DNA of 54,599 nt from Phycisphaerales bacterium (GCA_020831775.1 JAFIFZ010000062.1:1-54599), one strand, 5' to 3'; counted from the stretch's first letter, positions 8,177 through 16,427 are shown. A program made the numbers and translations. The notes: generated by a model from the letters alone, not told the origin.

Positions 8177-9781
8177 GTGTGCCTCAGGCTGGTCTTTGTC
8201 TTCGGCGACCAGCTCACCGACGCGACATCCGCCTTCGAAAGCTTCGACAACAAGCGCGATGTCATCCTGATGGCCGAGTGCGACGCCGAGACCGGGCTCG
8301 GCAGCGGCGACCAGCAGCACGCCGGACGCAGCCACAAGCAGCGGATCGCCGTCTTCTTCAGCGCGATGCGCCACTTCGCGATCGCCCAGGCCGACAAGGG
8401 CCGACGCGTCCGATACATCCGAGTCAACGACCCCAACAACACGCACGCCTTCACCGGCGAGCTGGATCGCACGCTCAGACAGCTCTCGCCAGACGAAATC
8501 GTCGTCACCCGCCCCGGCGAGTGGCGTGTGCTGGAAGAGGTCGAAAGCTGGGAAGACCGCTTCGGCGTGCCTCTGCGCCTCTGCGAGGACGACCACTTCT
8601 ACACCACGCCCGAGGAGTTTTCGCAGTGGGCCTCGGGGCGCAAGCAGCTCGTGATGGAGTACTTCTACCGCGAGCAGCGCAAGAGGCTCGGCGTCCTGAT
8701 GGACGGCAAGGACCCGGTCGGGGGCGAGTGGAACTTCGACAAGGACAACCGTCAGTCGTTCAAGTCAACACCACGAGTCCGCCCGCTCGAGTGGGCTGAA
8801 CCCGATGAAGTGACGCTCGAAGTGATCGACCTGGTCAACCGGCGCTACCCCGATGCGCCGGGGCGTCTCGACGCCGATCGCTTCATCTGGCCCGTCACGC
8901 GATCGGACGCCCTGCGCTGGCTCGACGAGTTCATCGACAAACGCCTGGGCAAGTTCGGCCCCTACGAAGACGCGATGTGGACCGGCCAGCACTTCCTTTA
9001 CCACTCGATGCTCTCGGTCGCTCTCAACCTCAAGCTGCTCGACCCGCGCGAGTGCGTCGAGAAAGCCCTCAAGGCCTACGAGAACGCCAAGGCCCCCATC
9101 AACTCCGTCGAGGGCTTCGTCCGCCAGCTCATCGGCTGGCGCGAGTTCATCCGGGGCGTCTACTGGCACGAGGGCCCGGACTACCGCGACCGCAACAGCC
9201 TCGACCAGCACGCCGACCTCCCCGAGTTCTACTGGACCGGCGATACCGACATGCGCTGCATGGCCGAGGCCCTCGAACCCGTGCTCGACCACGCCTGGTG
9301 CCACCACATCCCGCGGCTGATGATCCTCTCCGGCTTCGCCATGATGGCCGGCGTCCACCCACGCAAGGTCGGCGACTGGTTCTACGCGATGTTCGCCGAC
9401 TCGGTCGACTGGGTCACCACGCCCAACACCATCGGCATGGGCATGCACTCTGACGGCGACGCCAAACGCCCCGGCGTCGTCGGCACCAAGCCCTACGCCG
9501 CCAGCGGCAAGTACATCGGACGCATGAGCAACTACTGCGAGCACTGCGCATACGACAACACCAAGCGAACCGACAGCGAGGGCAGCACCAGGCCCGCATG
9601 CCCGTTCAACACCTTCTACTGGGACTTTCTGATCAGAAACCACGAACGGTTCAAGGGCAACAACCGGATGGCGATGATCCTCAAGCATGTCGACCGCATG
9701 AGCGACGACGAACGCGCCGAGATCACCGTCGCGGGCAAGAAACTCCGAAAGAAGCTCGGCGTCGGCCCGATCACGGGCTGA
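8177..9781 (+). CDS. Fe-S cryptochrome/photolyase family protein (prokaryotic (6-4) photolyase, PhrB/CryB type)
   Basis: This 534-residue flavoprotein belongs to the FeS-BCP group, whose studied members repair (6-4) photoproducts with FAD and a lumazine antenna. The N-terminal half is the Rossmann-like antenna domain (LVFVFGDQL start). The C-terminal half holds the FAD site. Four cysteines at about residues 361, 454, 457 and 475 (CMAEALE, CEHC, CPFN) match the 4Fe-4S ligands of that group in order and approximate spacing. The GTG at 8177 places the family's usual start at the N-terminus. A TTG at 8126, overlapping the sirtuin stop, would add 17 residues of poor match. It lies in tandem with a second photolyase of a different class, giving repair of both major UV lesions from one cluster. 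Confidence 0.9.
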   Translation: MCLRLVFVFGDQLTDATSAFESFDNKRDVILMAECDAETGLGSGDQQHAGRSHKQRIAVFFSAMRHFAIAQADKGRRVRYIRVNDPNNTHAFTGELDRTLRQLSPDEIVVTRPGEWRVLEEVESWEDRFGVPLRLCEDDHFYTTPEEFSQWASGRKQLVMEYFYREQRKRLGVLMDGKDPVGGEWNFDKDNRQSFKSTPRVRPLEWAEPDEVTLEVIDLVNRRYPDAPGRLDADRFIWPVTRSDALRWLDEFIDKRLGKFGPYEDAMWTGQHFLYHSMLSVALNLKLLDPRECVEKALKAYENAKAPINSVEGFVRQLIGWREFIRGVYWHEGPDYRDRNSLDQHADLPEFYWTGDTDMRCMAEALEPVLDHAWCHHIPRLMILSGFAMMAGVHPRKVGDWFYAMFADSVDWVTTPNTIGMGMHSDGDAKRPGVVGTKPYAASGKYIGRMSNYCEHCAYDNTKRTDSEGSTRPACPFNTFYWDFLIRNHERFKGNNRMAMILKHVDRMSDDERAEITVAGKKLRKKLGVGPITG

Positions 9782-9807
9782 CCCTCGCCGAAAACGAAAG
9801 GGACCCC

Positions 9808-11250
9808 ATGCGGGCATTGGTCTGGTTCAGATGCGACCTGCGGACGCGCGACAACACCGCCCTCGCAGAGGCCTCCTCCGCCGCAGATGGCGGCGTCGTC
9901 GGCGTCTTTACGATCTGCCCCGACCAATGGCGCGAGCACGACTGGGGCGCGATGAAGGTCAACTTCCTCCTGCGCAACCTCCGCGAACTCTCGGCGTCGC
10001 TCGCCTCGATCAACATCCCGCTCAAGATCGTCACCACGCCCCGATTTCAAGGCGTGCCGGGCGCCCTCGACAGGCTCGCCCGCGAGTGCGAGTGCGACGC
10101 CCTCTACTTCAACCGCGAGTACGAGGTCAACGAGCAACGCCGCGACGAACGCGTCGAGGCGGTGTTCAGGAAGGCCGGTCGCAAGGTCTACCCCCTGCAC
10201 GACAAGACCCATTTCCCCCCCGGCGAGCTGCGCACCCAGCAGGGCGGGTGGTACACCGTCTTCTCCCCGCTCAAGAGGTCGTGGCGCGAGGCGTTCAAGG
10301 CGACGCCGGACAATGAGGGCTGCAAGAAGGTCCGGCGATCGCCATCCGCCCGCCCCGACACCGGCATCAAGCCGGACAAGGTCCCCGACAAGATCGAGGG
10401 CTTCGACGCCGGCGCCGACCGCCCCGACCTCTGGAAGGCCGGCGAAGACCACGCCAGAGACCGCCTCCGCGCTTTCATCGACTCGCGCATCGATGACTAC
10501 AAAGACAAGCGCGACTTCCCCGGCGTCAACGCCACCAGCACCCTCTCGCCCTACCTCGCCCTCGGCGTCATCTCGCCCCGCCAGTGCGTCGAGGCGGCGC
10601 GGGCCGCTAACGACGGGCAGATCGACTCGGGCTCCCGCGGCGTCGTCCACTGGATCGACGAAATGGTCTGGCGCGAGTTCTACCAGCACATCCTCGCCGG
10701 CTTCCCGCGCGTCTGCATGGGCCGCGCCTTCAAACGCGAGTACGACCGCGTCGAATGGGACAACGACGAGGAAAAGTTCGAGGCGTGGAAAGAAGGCCGC
10801 ACCGGCTACCCCATCGTCGACGCGGCGATGCGCCAGCTCAACCAGACCGGCTGGATGCACAACCGCCTGCGCATGATCGCCGCCTCGTTCCTCACCAAGG
10901 ACCTCTTCCTCGACTGGCGCAGGGGCGAGCGGTACTTCATGAACCGCCTCGTCGACGCCGACCTCGGCTCCAACAACGGGGGCTGGCAGTGGTCCGCCTC
11001 GACAGGAACCGACGCCCAGCCCTACTTCCGCATCTTCAACCCCACCAGCCAGAGCGAACGCTTCGACCCCGAGGGCGACTTCATCCGCCGCTTCGTCCCC
11101 GAACTGGAAAGCCTCGACAGCAAGCAGATCCACGCACCGCACGAGCGGGCGCAGGACCTGTTCTCCAAGCTCGACTACCCCAAGCCGATCGTCGACCACA
11201 AGAAAGCCCGCGAGCGGGCGATCAAGGCGCTCGAAGGTGTCAAGCCCTGA
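9808..11250 (+). CDS. phr: Class I deoxyribodipyrimidine (CPD) photolyase
   Basis: A 480-residue photolyase that uses blue light and FADH- to split cyclobutane pyrimidine dimers. The N-terminal antenna domain begins MRALVWFRCDLR, a typical class I start. The FAD-binding half contains the FPGVNATSTLSPYLALG segment, the WIDEMVWREFYQHIL helix and MHNRLRMI. Near the end DADLGSNNGGWQW is followed by YFRIFNPTSQ, all hallmarks of active class I enzymes. The ATG at 9808 follows gaaaggga. It starts 26 bases after the Fe-S photolyase gene and is probably in one transcript with it and the sirtuin. A DASH cryptochrome is less likely because the length and active-site context fit CPD photolyases. Confidence 0.93.
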   Translation: MRALVWFRCDLRTRDNTALAEASSAADGGVVGVFTICPDQWREHDWGAMKVNFLLRNLRELSASLASINIPLKIVTTPRFQGVPGALDRLARECECDALYFNREYEVNEQRRDERVEAVFRKAGRKVYPLHDKTHFPPGELRTQQGGWYTVFSPLKRSWREAFKATPDNEGCKKVRRSPSARPDTGIKPDKVPDKIEGFDAGADRPDLWKAGEDHARDRLRAFIDSRIDDYKDKRDFPGVNATSTLSPYLALGVISPRQCVEAARAANDGQIDSGSRGVVHWIDEMVWREFYQHILAGFPRVCMGRAFKREYDRVEWDNDEEKFEAWKEGRTGYPIVDAAMRQLNQTGWMHNRLRMIAASFLTKDLFLDWRRGERYFMNRLVDADLGSNNGGWQWSASTGTDAQPYFRIFNPTSQSERFDPEGDFIRRFVPELESLDSKQIHAPHERAQDLFSKLDYPKPIVDHKKARERAIKALEGVKP

Positions 11251-11270
11251 GCCAGCCCGCAAAAACAACA

Positions 11271-11295
11271 ACGGCCCGGCGGAGAGCCGGGCCGT
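11271..11295 (-). terminator. Intrinsic terminator of rplT, between convergent genes
   Basis: A perfect 10-bp stem, acggcccggc (11271-11280) with gccgggccgt (11286-11295), and a five-base loop. Read on the minus strand it is followed by tgttgtttttgc, a good T-rich tail, so it should end the rpmI-rplT transcript. On the plus strand the tail is weak, so any effect on the photolyase transcript would be partial. Confidence 0.8.
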
Positions 11296-11323
11296 CGTGT
11301 GTTGGATCGGTTTTGCCGGAGAC

Positions 11324-11698
11324 TCAGGCGTTCGCAGGGACCGCCCGCGAGTGCTCCTTGGCGATCGCGATCAGCTCGTCGAAGACCGCCGGGTCGGTGA
11401 TCGCGACCTCGCTGAGCATCTTCCGGTTCAGGTCGATGCCGGCCATCTTCAGGCCGTTGATGAACGCCGAGTAGCGTGTCCCACGCATGCGGCAGGCCGC
11501 CGTGATGCGGGTGATCCACAGGCGCCGGTAGTCACGCTTGCGACGACGACGGTCACGGTAGGCGAAAACGCCGGCGCGGATGACCGCGTCCTTGGCCTGG
11601 TACTTGTGCTTGCTCTTGACGCCGTAGTAACCGCGGGCTTCGCGCAGGATGCGCTTGCGGGCCCGGGTACGGGATGAACCTTTGCGAACGCGGGGCAT
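11324..11698 (-). CDS. rplT: 50S ribosomal protein L20
   Basis: L20 binds 23S rRNA early in large-subunit assembly. At 124 residues it is close to the usual 115-120. The start MPRVRKGSS, then RARKRILREARGYYG and RRRRKRDYRRLWITRI, and the YSAFINGLKMAGIDLNRK region are all typical. The basic N-terminal extension is intact. The gene lies 120 bases after rpmI on the same strand, the usual order, and ends at a strong terminator. L20 represses its own operon in E. coli and Bacillus; nothing here proves this, but the 120-base gap leaves room for a control element. Confidence 0.97.
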   Translation of the reverse strand: MPRVRKGSSRTRARKRILREARGYYGVKSKHKYQAKDAVIRAGVFAYRDRRRRKRDYRRLWITRITAACRMRGTRYSAFINGLKMAGIDLNRKMLSEVAITDPAVFDELIAIAKEHSRAVPANA

Positions 11699-11818
11699 GT
11701 CGTCGTCTCCAAGTGGCCCGGCCGGGGCCCGCCGGTGATCACCGGTTCGGGGCTTTCAGGGATCCCGCCAGGGCGTGTGCGGCTCTGATGATCTGAAAAC
11801 AGAGAAGGGAAGAAACGC

Positions 11819-12112
11819 TCAATCCGCGTTCTTCGCCCGCTCCTCACGCATCGCCCGGCGCTCGGCCGGCGAGGGGCTCCGCCGGATCTCGGCGCGGGGC
11901 TGGGTCCGCCCACGAAGACGCTTGAACAGCAACTGCTCGAAACGCTTCGCCTCGGGGTTGGCGATGTAGCGATCCCGACGCAGCTGACGCAGACGCTTGC
12001 CCGACTTGTGAGAACTCAGGTGCTTGTGGAACGCGGAGCGGTGGCGCACCTTCCCGGTACGCGTCACCCGCACTCGCTTGAGCACACCCTTGTGAGGCTT
12101 GTTTTTCGGCAT
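11819..12112 (-). CDS. rpmI: 50S ribosomal protein L35 with a C-terminal extension
   Basis: The first 64 or so residues (MPKNKPHKG, VRVTRTGKVRHRSAFHKH, KRLRQLRRD) are ordinary L35, a small basic protein of the large subunit. The protein then continues for about 33 more residues, rich in Arg, Glu and Pro (ending EERAKNAD), where most L35 proteins stop at about 65. The ATG at 12112 follows gaaagg and is the family start. A longer open frame upstream is not conserved in character. infC, which normally comes first in this operon, is absent: the next gene upstream is an unrelated anti-sigma-like gene ending at 12291. Confidence 0.93.
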   Translation of the reverse strand: MPKNKPHKGVLKRVRVTRTGKVRHRSAFHKHLSSHKSGKRLRQLRRDRYIANPEAKRFEQLLFKRLRGRTQPRAEIRRSPSPAERRAMREERAKNAD

Positions 12113-12290
12113 CGTGCTGGCCTTTCGGCGCTCTAAAACCTGTCCGGCCGAGGATCGCGGGGCTCCCCGCAATTCCCGTCGGCTCGGGAACGCAGACAAT
12201 AGGCCGAACCTCCGCCCAAGGCCACCGAACCGGTCCCACCGAACCATTCCCGCTCGCCTGCTCCCCTGTTCCCCCGCTCAGCTGCTCCGA
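12113..12290 (-). promoter_or_regulatory. Leader and promoter region of rpmI-rplT
   Basis: This 178-base gap must hold the start of the rpmI-rplT transcript, since the gene upstream is unrelated. A perfect 6-bp hairpin, gcgggg (12157-12162) with ccccgc (12165-12170), lies about 45 bases before the rpmI start. A possible minus-strand -10 box, TATTGT (complement of 12196-12201), is upstream of it, but I find no convincing -35 at the right distance. L20-dependent control of such leaders is known in other bacteria; here it is only a suggestion. Confidence 0.3.
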
Positions 12291-13541
12291 TCAGGGGCCG
12301 ACGAAGGCGTCTTCCACCCCCGCGGGGGTCTCGAACCCGTTCAGCGGGCTCGCCCGCCGCCCGGTCAGGTGATCGATCACGATCTCGATGTCCCTGGGCA
12401 GCCAGATGTTGTCCCCGTTGGCGAGCTCGGGAGTCTCCAGCCAGATCACCGATCCGTCGTTGAACAGGACATTCTGGCCACGACGCCCGTGGTTGTGCGA
12501 GTTCTCCAGAGGATGGATCGGCTGGCCCAGCACCGCCCGCTGCACCACCGGCGAACGGTCCGCCAGCAGCACCACCGACGAAGGGGACGACCACTGCGGC
12601 CGGTCGTTGCCGAACATGATCCGGTAGCTGTACGAGACCTCCTCCAGCCGGCGCCAGTCGCGGGCGGCGGGGTCGGTCAGGCGGGTCGGGGCGACCCGGT
12701 TGCCCGGGCAGGCCAAGCTGTCCAAACCGACATAGTCCTGCCGCGAGAGCTCGAAGAGGTTCGCCGAGTTGGACTCCTCGGGCCTGCCGACATTCCACCA
12801 CAGGCGTCCGGGCAGCCCGGCGCTGGCCATCGGCAGGGCGTCACGGTTGGACGCCGCGTACGACCCCATCGCGAAGGCCGAGGCCCGCATGTTGCTCGCG
12901 CAGACGGTCTGGCGGCTTTCCTCCCGGACCGAGTTCATCACCGGCCAGAGGACCGACGCGCCGATCACCAGCGACGCCGCCACCGCGACGAAATCCCAGA
13001 AACGGACGCGCCCGCCCCTGTTCCGGCCGATCGGGATCGGCTCAAGCAAGGCCTCGTCGACCTCGCGAACGCTGGCCATCGTCCGGTCGATCAGCGACGC
13101 CGGCGCTGACTCACCCGCCGTCACCATCGAGGCGAAGCGATCGTGGGCCGCGGCACGCTGCTTCAAGCTGCCGGGCACCTTGGCGGGGTCGAAGCCGGCG
13201 AGCACCCACGCGTCGAGCGCGTCGGCGTCGGCGGGGGTGAGCTCGGGCTCGCGACGCTCCAGCTCCCGCCGCCGGGCGACGCGGACCATGCTGACATCGA
13301 CGAGTGTTCTGTCTTCGGGAAGGGTGACGCCGTCCAGGCCGCCCAAGAGCGCCGCGACCTTCCCGGCGCCCAGGTCACCGTCGTCAGGCGACCAGCCAGA
13401 GTCGACCAGCCGGTCGATCGCTCGCCGATCCTCGGGCGACAGCGATTGGGCCGTCTCCTCGAAGTCGGGTTCGTCATTGAACTCTGGAGGGGTCAACGCC
13501 TCATCGTCCGAGAACGGGTTGTGGTTTGAGTCCATGCTCAT
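12291..13541 (-). CDS. Membrane-anchored anti-sigma-like protein with an H-X9-DG pseudopilin-like ectodomain
   Basis: A 416-residue protein in three parts. The first 220 or so residues are acidic and cytoplasmic (AIDRLVDSGW and similar helices), as in many planctomycete anti-sigma proteins. A membrane helix follows at about 225-245 (FVAVAASLVIGASVLW). The rest resembles the outer part of prepilin-like DUF1559 proteins: SNMRASAFAMGSYA after the helix, then a C-terminal HNHGRRGQNVLFNDG, which is the H-X9-DG motif. No prepilin peptidase site is seen at the N-terminus. Its start overlaps the sigma gene stop by four bases (ATGA), which suggests coupled translation and supports a role in holding that sigma factor. 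What the ectodomain senses is unknown. Confidence 0.75.
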   Translation of the reverse strand: MSMDSNHNPFSDDEALTPPEFNDEPDFEETAQSLSPEDRRAIDRLVDSGWSPDDGDLGAGKVAALLGGLDGVTLPEDRTLVDVSMVRVARRRELERREPELTPADADALDAWVLAGFDPAKVPGSLKQRAAAHDRFASMVTAGESAPASLIDRTMASVREVDEALLEPIPIGRNRGGRVRFWDFVAVAASLVIGASVLWPVMNSVREESRQTVCASNMRASAFAMGSYAASNRDALPMASAGLPGRLWWNVGRPEESNSANLFELSRQDYVGLDSLACPGNRVAPTRLTDPAARDWRRLEEVSYSYRIMFGNDRPQWSSPSSVVLLADRSPVVQRAVLGQPIHPLENSHNHGRRGQNVLFNDGSVIWLETPELANGDNIWLPRDIEIVIDHLTGRRASPLNGFETPAGVEDAFVGP

Positions 13542-14191
13542 CGGCTGTCGCTCCTGAACACATCCTCGCCGCCGGGACCGAGGCCGGCCTCTTTTGAGAC
13601 CCGCTCGAAGTGCCCGGCGAAGCTCGCCACCGCGGCGTGGAGCCTCGACTTGACCGTCCCCAGCGGGATCCCCAGGTCTTCGGCGATCTGGGCGTAGCTG
13701 AGCCGCTGGAAGTAAGCCAAGAGAAGGATCTCCCTGAGTGTCGGGCTCATCCGGCCCAAAGCCGCCTGTACGAGCCTGTCGGTTTCCTGCTTGTCGAGCC
13801 CGGCGTCCGGCGAGGGGGTGTCGATCTTCATGAGGTCCACAAAGGTGGCCCCGCGAGACCCGTCATCGCCGGAAACCGGGGCGGACAGATCCATCGTCTG
13901 CCGCCGGCCCTTCTTACGCAGGTAGTCCCGCCCTTTGTTCGCCGCGATCGTAAAGAGCCAGGGCCGAAAACGTCGAGAGGCGTCGAAACTGTGCGCCGAG
14001 ACATGCACCTGGAGGAAGGCTTCCTGAAAGACATCCTCCGCGGCGACACGATCACCGAGCAACCGATACAGGAACCTGTACAGGTCGTCGTGGTAACGCT
14101 CGATGAGGGTCCGGAAAGCTTCCGTATCCCCCGCCCGGTAGCGTTCAAACAGTTGCTCGTCGGTGGTCTGGCCCACTCGTACAGAATCCAT
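13538..14191 (-). CDS. ECF-type RNA polymerase sigma factor (first module)
   Basis: A 217-residue sigma-70 family factor of the extracytoplasmic function type. Region 2 (LFERYRAGDTEAFRTLI, YRFLYRLLGD, AEDVFQEAFLQV, RPWLFTIAANKGRDYLRK) recognises the -10 element. Region 4 (LREILLLAYFQRLSYAQIAEDLGIPLGTVKSRL, quoted in part here) contains the helix-turn-helix for the -35 element. The linker between them is typical. The following gene overlaps its stop codon and is probably its anti-sigma factor. It diverges from a second ECF module, with 264 bases between the starts. The regulon is unknown; self-activation is usual in this class. Confidence 0.93.
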   Translation of the reverse strand: MDSVRVGQTTDEQLFERYRAGDTEAFRTLIERYHDDLYRFLYRLLGDRVAAEDVFQEAFLQVHVSAHSFDASRRFRPWLFTIAANKGRDYLRKKGRRQTMDLSAPVSGDDGSRGATFVDLMKIDTPSPDAGLDKQETDRLVQAALGRMSPTLREILLLAYFQRLSYAQIAEDLGIPLGTVKSRLHAAVASFAGHFERVSKEAGLGPGGEDVFRSDSR

Positions 14192-14455
14192 CGGTTCACC
14201 GGGCCCCGCGTCAGGAATCGAGGGCGGGCCCGGATTGGGAGTCGGAAGGGAAAGCAGCGGCTACTACCATTTATCGAACAACGGTCGGTTCCCCTTTCTT
14301 CCGGCCCCAGTTGTACCCGGCGGGACGGATCCACGCCCGCGGAGACCCTCATTGGAGACTGTACAGGCCGATTTCCAGCCCCGACCGCCGGCGAGCGCCG
14401 GAGGGCAATACGACGCCTGCGGCCGCGTTGTGCACTGCAGATGTCGGGGGTCGCG
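14192..14455. promoter_or_regulatory. Divergent promoter region between two ECF sigma modules
   Basis: These 264 bases separate two sigma genes that point away from each other, so promoters for both must lie here. A GGAACC on the minus strand near 14288-14293 resembles the -35 of self-regulated ECF promoters, but no matching -10 at 16-17 bases is clear. No open frame looks like a gene, and I found no strong hairpin or repeat. Confidence 0.4.
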
Positions 14456-15061
14456 ATGAGTTCTGGAAGCGCGAGACCCGCCCCGGCCCCCGATAACCCG
14501 TCGCTGCTCGCCCGAGCGGCCGGCGGCGACGAAGGGGCGTGGCGGTGCGTGGTCGCGTCGTACGCCCCACGGGTCTTTGCGCTGGTGCGGAGCCGGTGCC
14601 GCGACGACGACCTCGCCGAGGAGATCACCCAGGCCGTGTTCGTGACGATGGCGGAAAAACTCGGGGCGGGCGGGTACGACGAGCGGGGCCGCTTCGAGGC
14701 CTGGCTCTTCAGGGTCGCGATGAACCGCTTCCGCGACCACGCCCGGAAGGCCAAACGCCAGGCCTCCCCCGTCGACCCCGCAACGCTCGACGCGGGGGCC
14801 GACACACGCCCCGGCCCGGCCGACGGCGCCGACCGCCCCGCCGACCTCTCCCGCCTCCGCGAGGCGCTCGAAGCCTTGAGCGAGGCCGACAGAGAGATCG
14901 TCCACCTGCGTCACCACGCGGGCCTGACCTTCAAGCAGATCGCCGAGGTGCTGCAGGAACCCCTCGGCACGCTCCTGGCCCGCCACCACCGGGCCCTCGC
15001 CAAGCTCCGCAAGGTGCTCGGCGAGCCTGATGAACACCCAAACGCGGAGCACGCGTCATGA
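14456..15061 (+). CDS. ECF-type RNA polymerase sigma factor (second module)
   Basis: A 201-residue ECF sigma factor. Region 2 includes EEITQAVFVTMAEKL and GRFEAWLFRVAMNRFRDHA. An acidic, proline-containing linker follows. Region 4 is LSEADREIVHLRHHAGLTF, then KQIAEVLQEPLGTLLARHH. The -QPLGTVKSR- type turn is changed to EPLGTLLAR, so its -35 preference may be unusual. The ATG at 14456 has GGGGG at a fair distance; an ATG 15 bases earlier has none. Its stop overlaps the next start (ATGA), linking it to a small membrane protein in the way sigma/anti-sigma pairs are arranged. Confidence 0.92.
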   Translation: MSSGSARPAPAPDNPSLLARAAGGDEGAWRCVVASYAPRVFALVRSRCRDDDLAEEITQAVFVTMAEKLGAGGYDERGRFEAWLFRVAMNRFRDHARKAKRQASPVDPATLDAGADTRPGPADGADRPADLSRLREALEALSEADREIVHLRHHAGLTFKQIAEVLQEPLGTLLARHHRALAKLRKVLGEPDEHPNAEHAS

Positions 15062-15510
15062 CCCGTGAGCAAGAACAACCGAAGACGCCGCTGGAAGAAC
15101 GCCTCGACGCGCTCGGCGCTCTCGAACGCGACGCGACGCCCCCGGGCCTGGCGTCGCGCATCGCCGAGGCCTCGGCGCCGAGCCTGCGTTCTGGCCGCCC
15201 CGCGGTGGTCGCCCGAATCGGCCCGGCGTGGGCGTCGCGCCTCGGGGCCTTGGCGGCCTGCCTGGCGCTGCTCATCGGCGTCGCGGCGCTGGTCATCAGC
15301 GTCCGCCCGGGCGAACAGATCGGAACTCCGACGCCCGTGATGGCCACCGTCGCGGCCGACATGGACCTCTGGCTCTCGCTGGAGTCGATGCTCAGCGATC
15401 CCCTCGACAACCGCCTGAACGCCCTCCACGCCGAATCAACGGCGCTGGAGTCCTACGACGAAGCCGACCTGTTCACGCTCGACATGCTGAGCGTACTGGA
15501 GTCGATGTGA
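15058..15510 (+). CDS. Probable anti-sigma factor, small single-span membrane protein
   Basis: I do not recognise a named family. The protein has 150 residues: an acidic cytoplasmic N-terminus of about 60 (LEERLDALGALERDATPPGLASRI), one transmembrane helix near 62-82 (LAACLALLIGVAALVISV), and an outer part ending in LFTLDMLSVLESM. The 'PPGLASRI' turn before the helix is common in planctomycete and proteobacterial membrane anti-sigma proteins. The gene overlaps the sigma stop by four bases and shares one base with the next gene, so the three are a tight operon. No zinc-binding HxxxCxxC motif is present. The function is inferred from position and topology only. Confidence 0.6.
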   Translation: MTREQEQPKTPLEERLDALGALERDATPPGLASRIAEASAPSLRSGRPAVVARIGPAWASRLGALAACLALLIGVAALVISVRPGEQIGTPTPVMATVAADMDLWLSLESMLSDPLDNRLNALHAESTALESYDEADLFTLDMLSVLESM

Positions 15511-16406
15511 TGAAACACACCCAAGCCCGCACGCTCGCGCTCGCCGGCCTTGCCACGGCAGCCCTGACCTTCTCCGCCCTCGCGCTCGCCCAGCCCGAAG
15601 GCGCGGCAAGCGAGCGCAGCGCCGAGAGCGCCCAGCAGCGCCCCGAGCTCACCCGCACCCAGCTCCAACGCCAGCGTGAGGAGACGCAGCAGCGGATCGA
15701 GATGCTCCAGCAGCGGCTCTCGCGCATCGACGGCGCGCTGGAGCGCCTCGGCGACGACGACGCCCGGGAAGCGGCCGGCAAGGACCAGCCGCAGACCGTG
15801 CAATCCGAGGCCCGCGAGTTGCCGCGCGATCGGTTGCGCCGGCTGGAGCAGCGTCGAACCGAATCGGCTGAGAATCTCCAGACCGACCTGCGTGCGGAGC
15901 TGCTAGACACGATCGCTGCGGAGTCGCCCGAACTCGCCTCGCGCCTCCGACGCCTGCGTGCCGAAGACCCCGACGAGTTCGGGATGCTGCTGCGGCGGAT
16001 CGGCCCCCGCTACCGCGAACTCTCGGAGCTGCGCGAGCAAGACCCGCAGCTGGCGGCTCTGCGCGCCCGCGAGCTGGCGGCCGGACTGACGATGGCGAGT
16101 TCGACGCGCCAGCTCGCCGCCGCCGTGCGAGCCGGGGACGAAAGCGCCGCCGAGGAAGCCCGCGTGGCGGTGATGCGGTCGCTGGAGCGTTCGTTCGACG
16201 CGCGCGAGGCGTCGGCCCGGCTGGAGATGTCCAGGCTCCGCGAGCGATTGGGCACCATGGAGTCGGAGGTGCAGGACCGGCGCAATCGGCGCGACGCGAT
16301 CATCGCCGAGCAGATGCGCCGCATCGAGCAGAGCCTCGACCGACTCGTCGAACGCGAACAGCCCAAGCGCGACGGAGGTCGCCGGTCACGCGGCGGCGGT
16401 CGGTAA
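15510..16406 (+). CDS. Secreted coiled-coil protein, third gene of the sigma operon
   Basis: This 298-residue protein has a signal peptide (MKHTQARTLALAG, hydrophobic to about residue 25, AQPEG after the cut). It then has long heptad-rich stretches: residues about 45-85 (QREETQQRIEMLQQRLSRID) and most of 190-285 (SRLRERLGTMESEVQDRR, EQMRRIEQSLDRLVE). A central part is LLDTIAAESPELASRLRRL. It ends in an Arg/Gly tail (GGRRSRGGGR). It recalls periplasmic helical stress proteins of the CpxP/ZraP kind in layout, but I see no LTxxQ signature. Its start shares one base with the anti-sigma stop (TGATG). It may be the sensed or protective partner of the sigma module; that is inference. Confidence 0.75.
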   Translation: MKHTQARTLALAGLATAALTFSALALAQPEGAASERSAESAQQRPELTRTQLQRQREETQQRIEMLQQRLSRIDGALERLGDDDAREAAGKDQPQTVQSEARELPRDRLRRLEQRRTESAENLQTDLRAELLDTIAAESPELASRLRRLRAEDPDEFGMLLRRIGPRYRELSELREQDPQLAALRARELAAGLTMASSTRQLAAAVRAGDESAAEEARVAVMRSLERSFDAREASARLEMSRLRERLGTMESEVQDRRNRRDAIIAEQMRRIEQSLDRLVEREQPKRDGGRRSRGGGR

Positions 16407-16427
16407 ACCCGCGCCAGGCCCGGATTG

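Noticed and set aside
9616-11271. A 551-codon minus-strand open frame opposite the CPD photolyase
   Set aside because: It mirrors the photolyase codons, is Val/Gly/Asp/Glu-rich and matches no family; high-GC antisense shadow.
14260-14300. A defined ECF promoter before the first sigma gene
   Set aside because: A GGAACC is present on the minus strand but no matching -10 at the proper distance could be shown.
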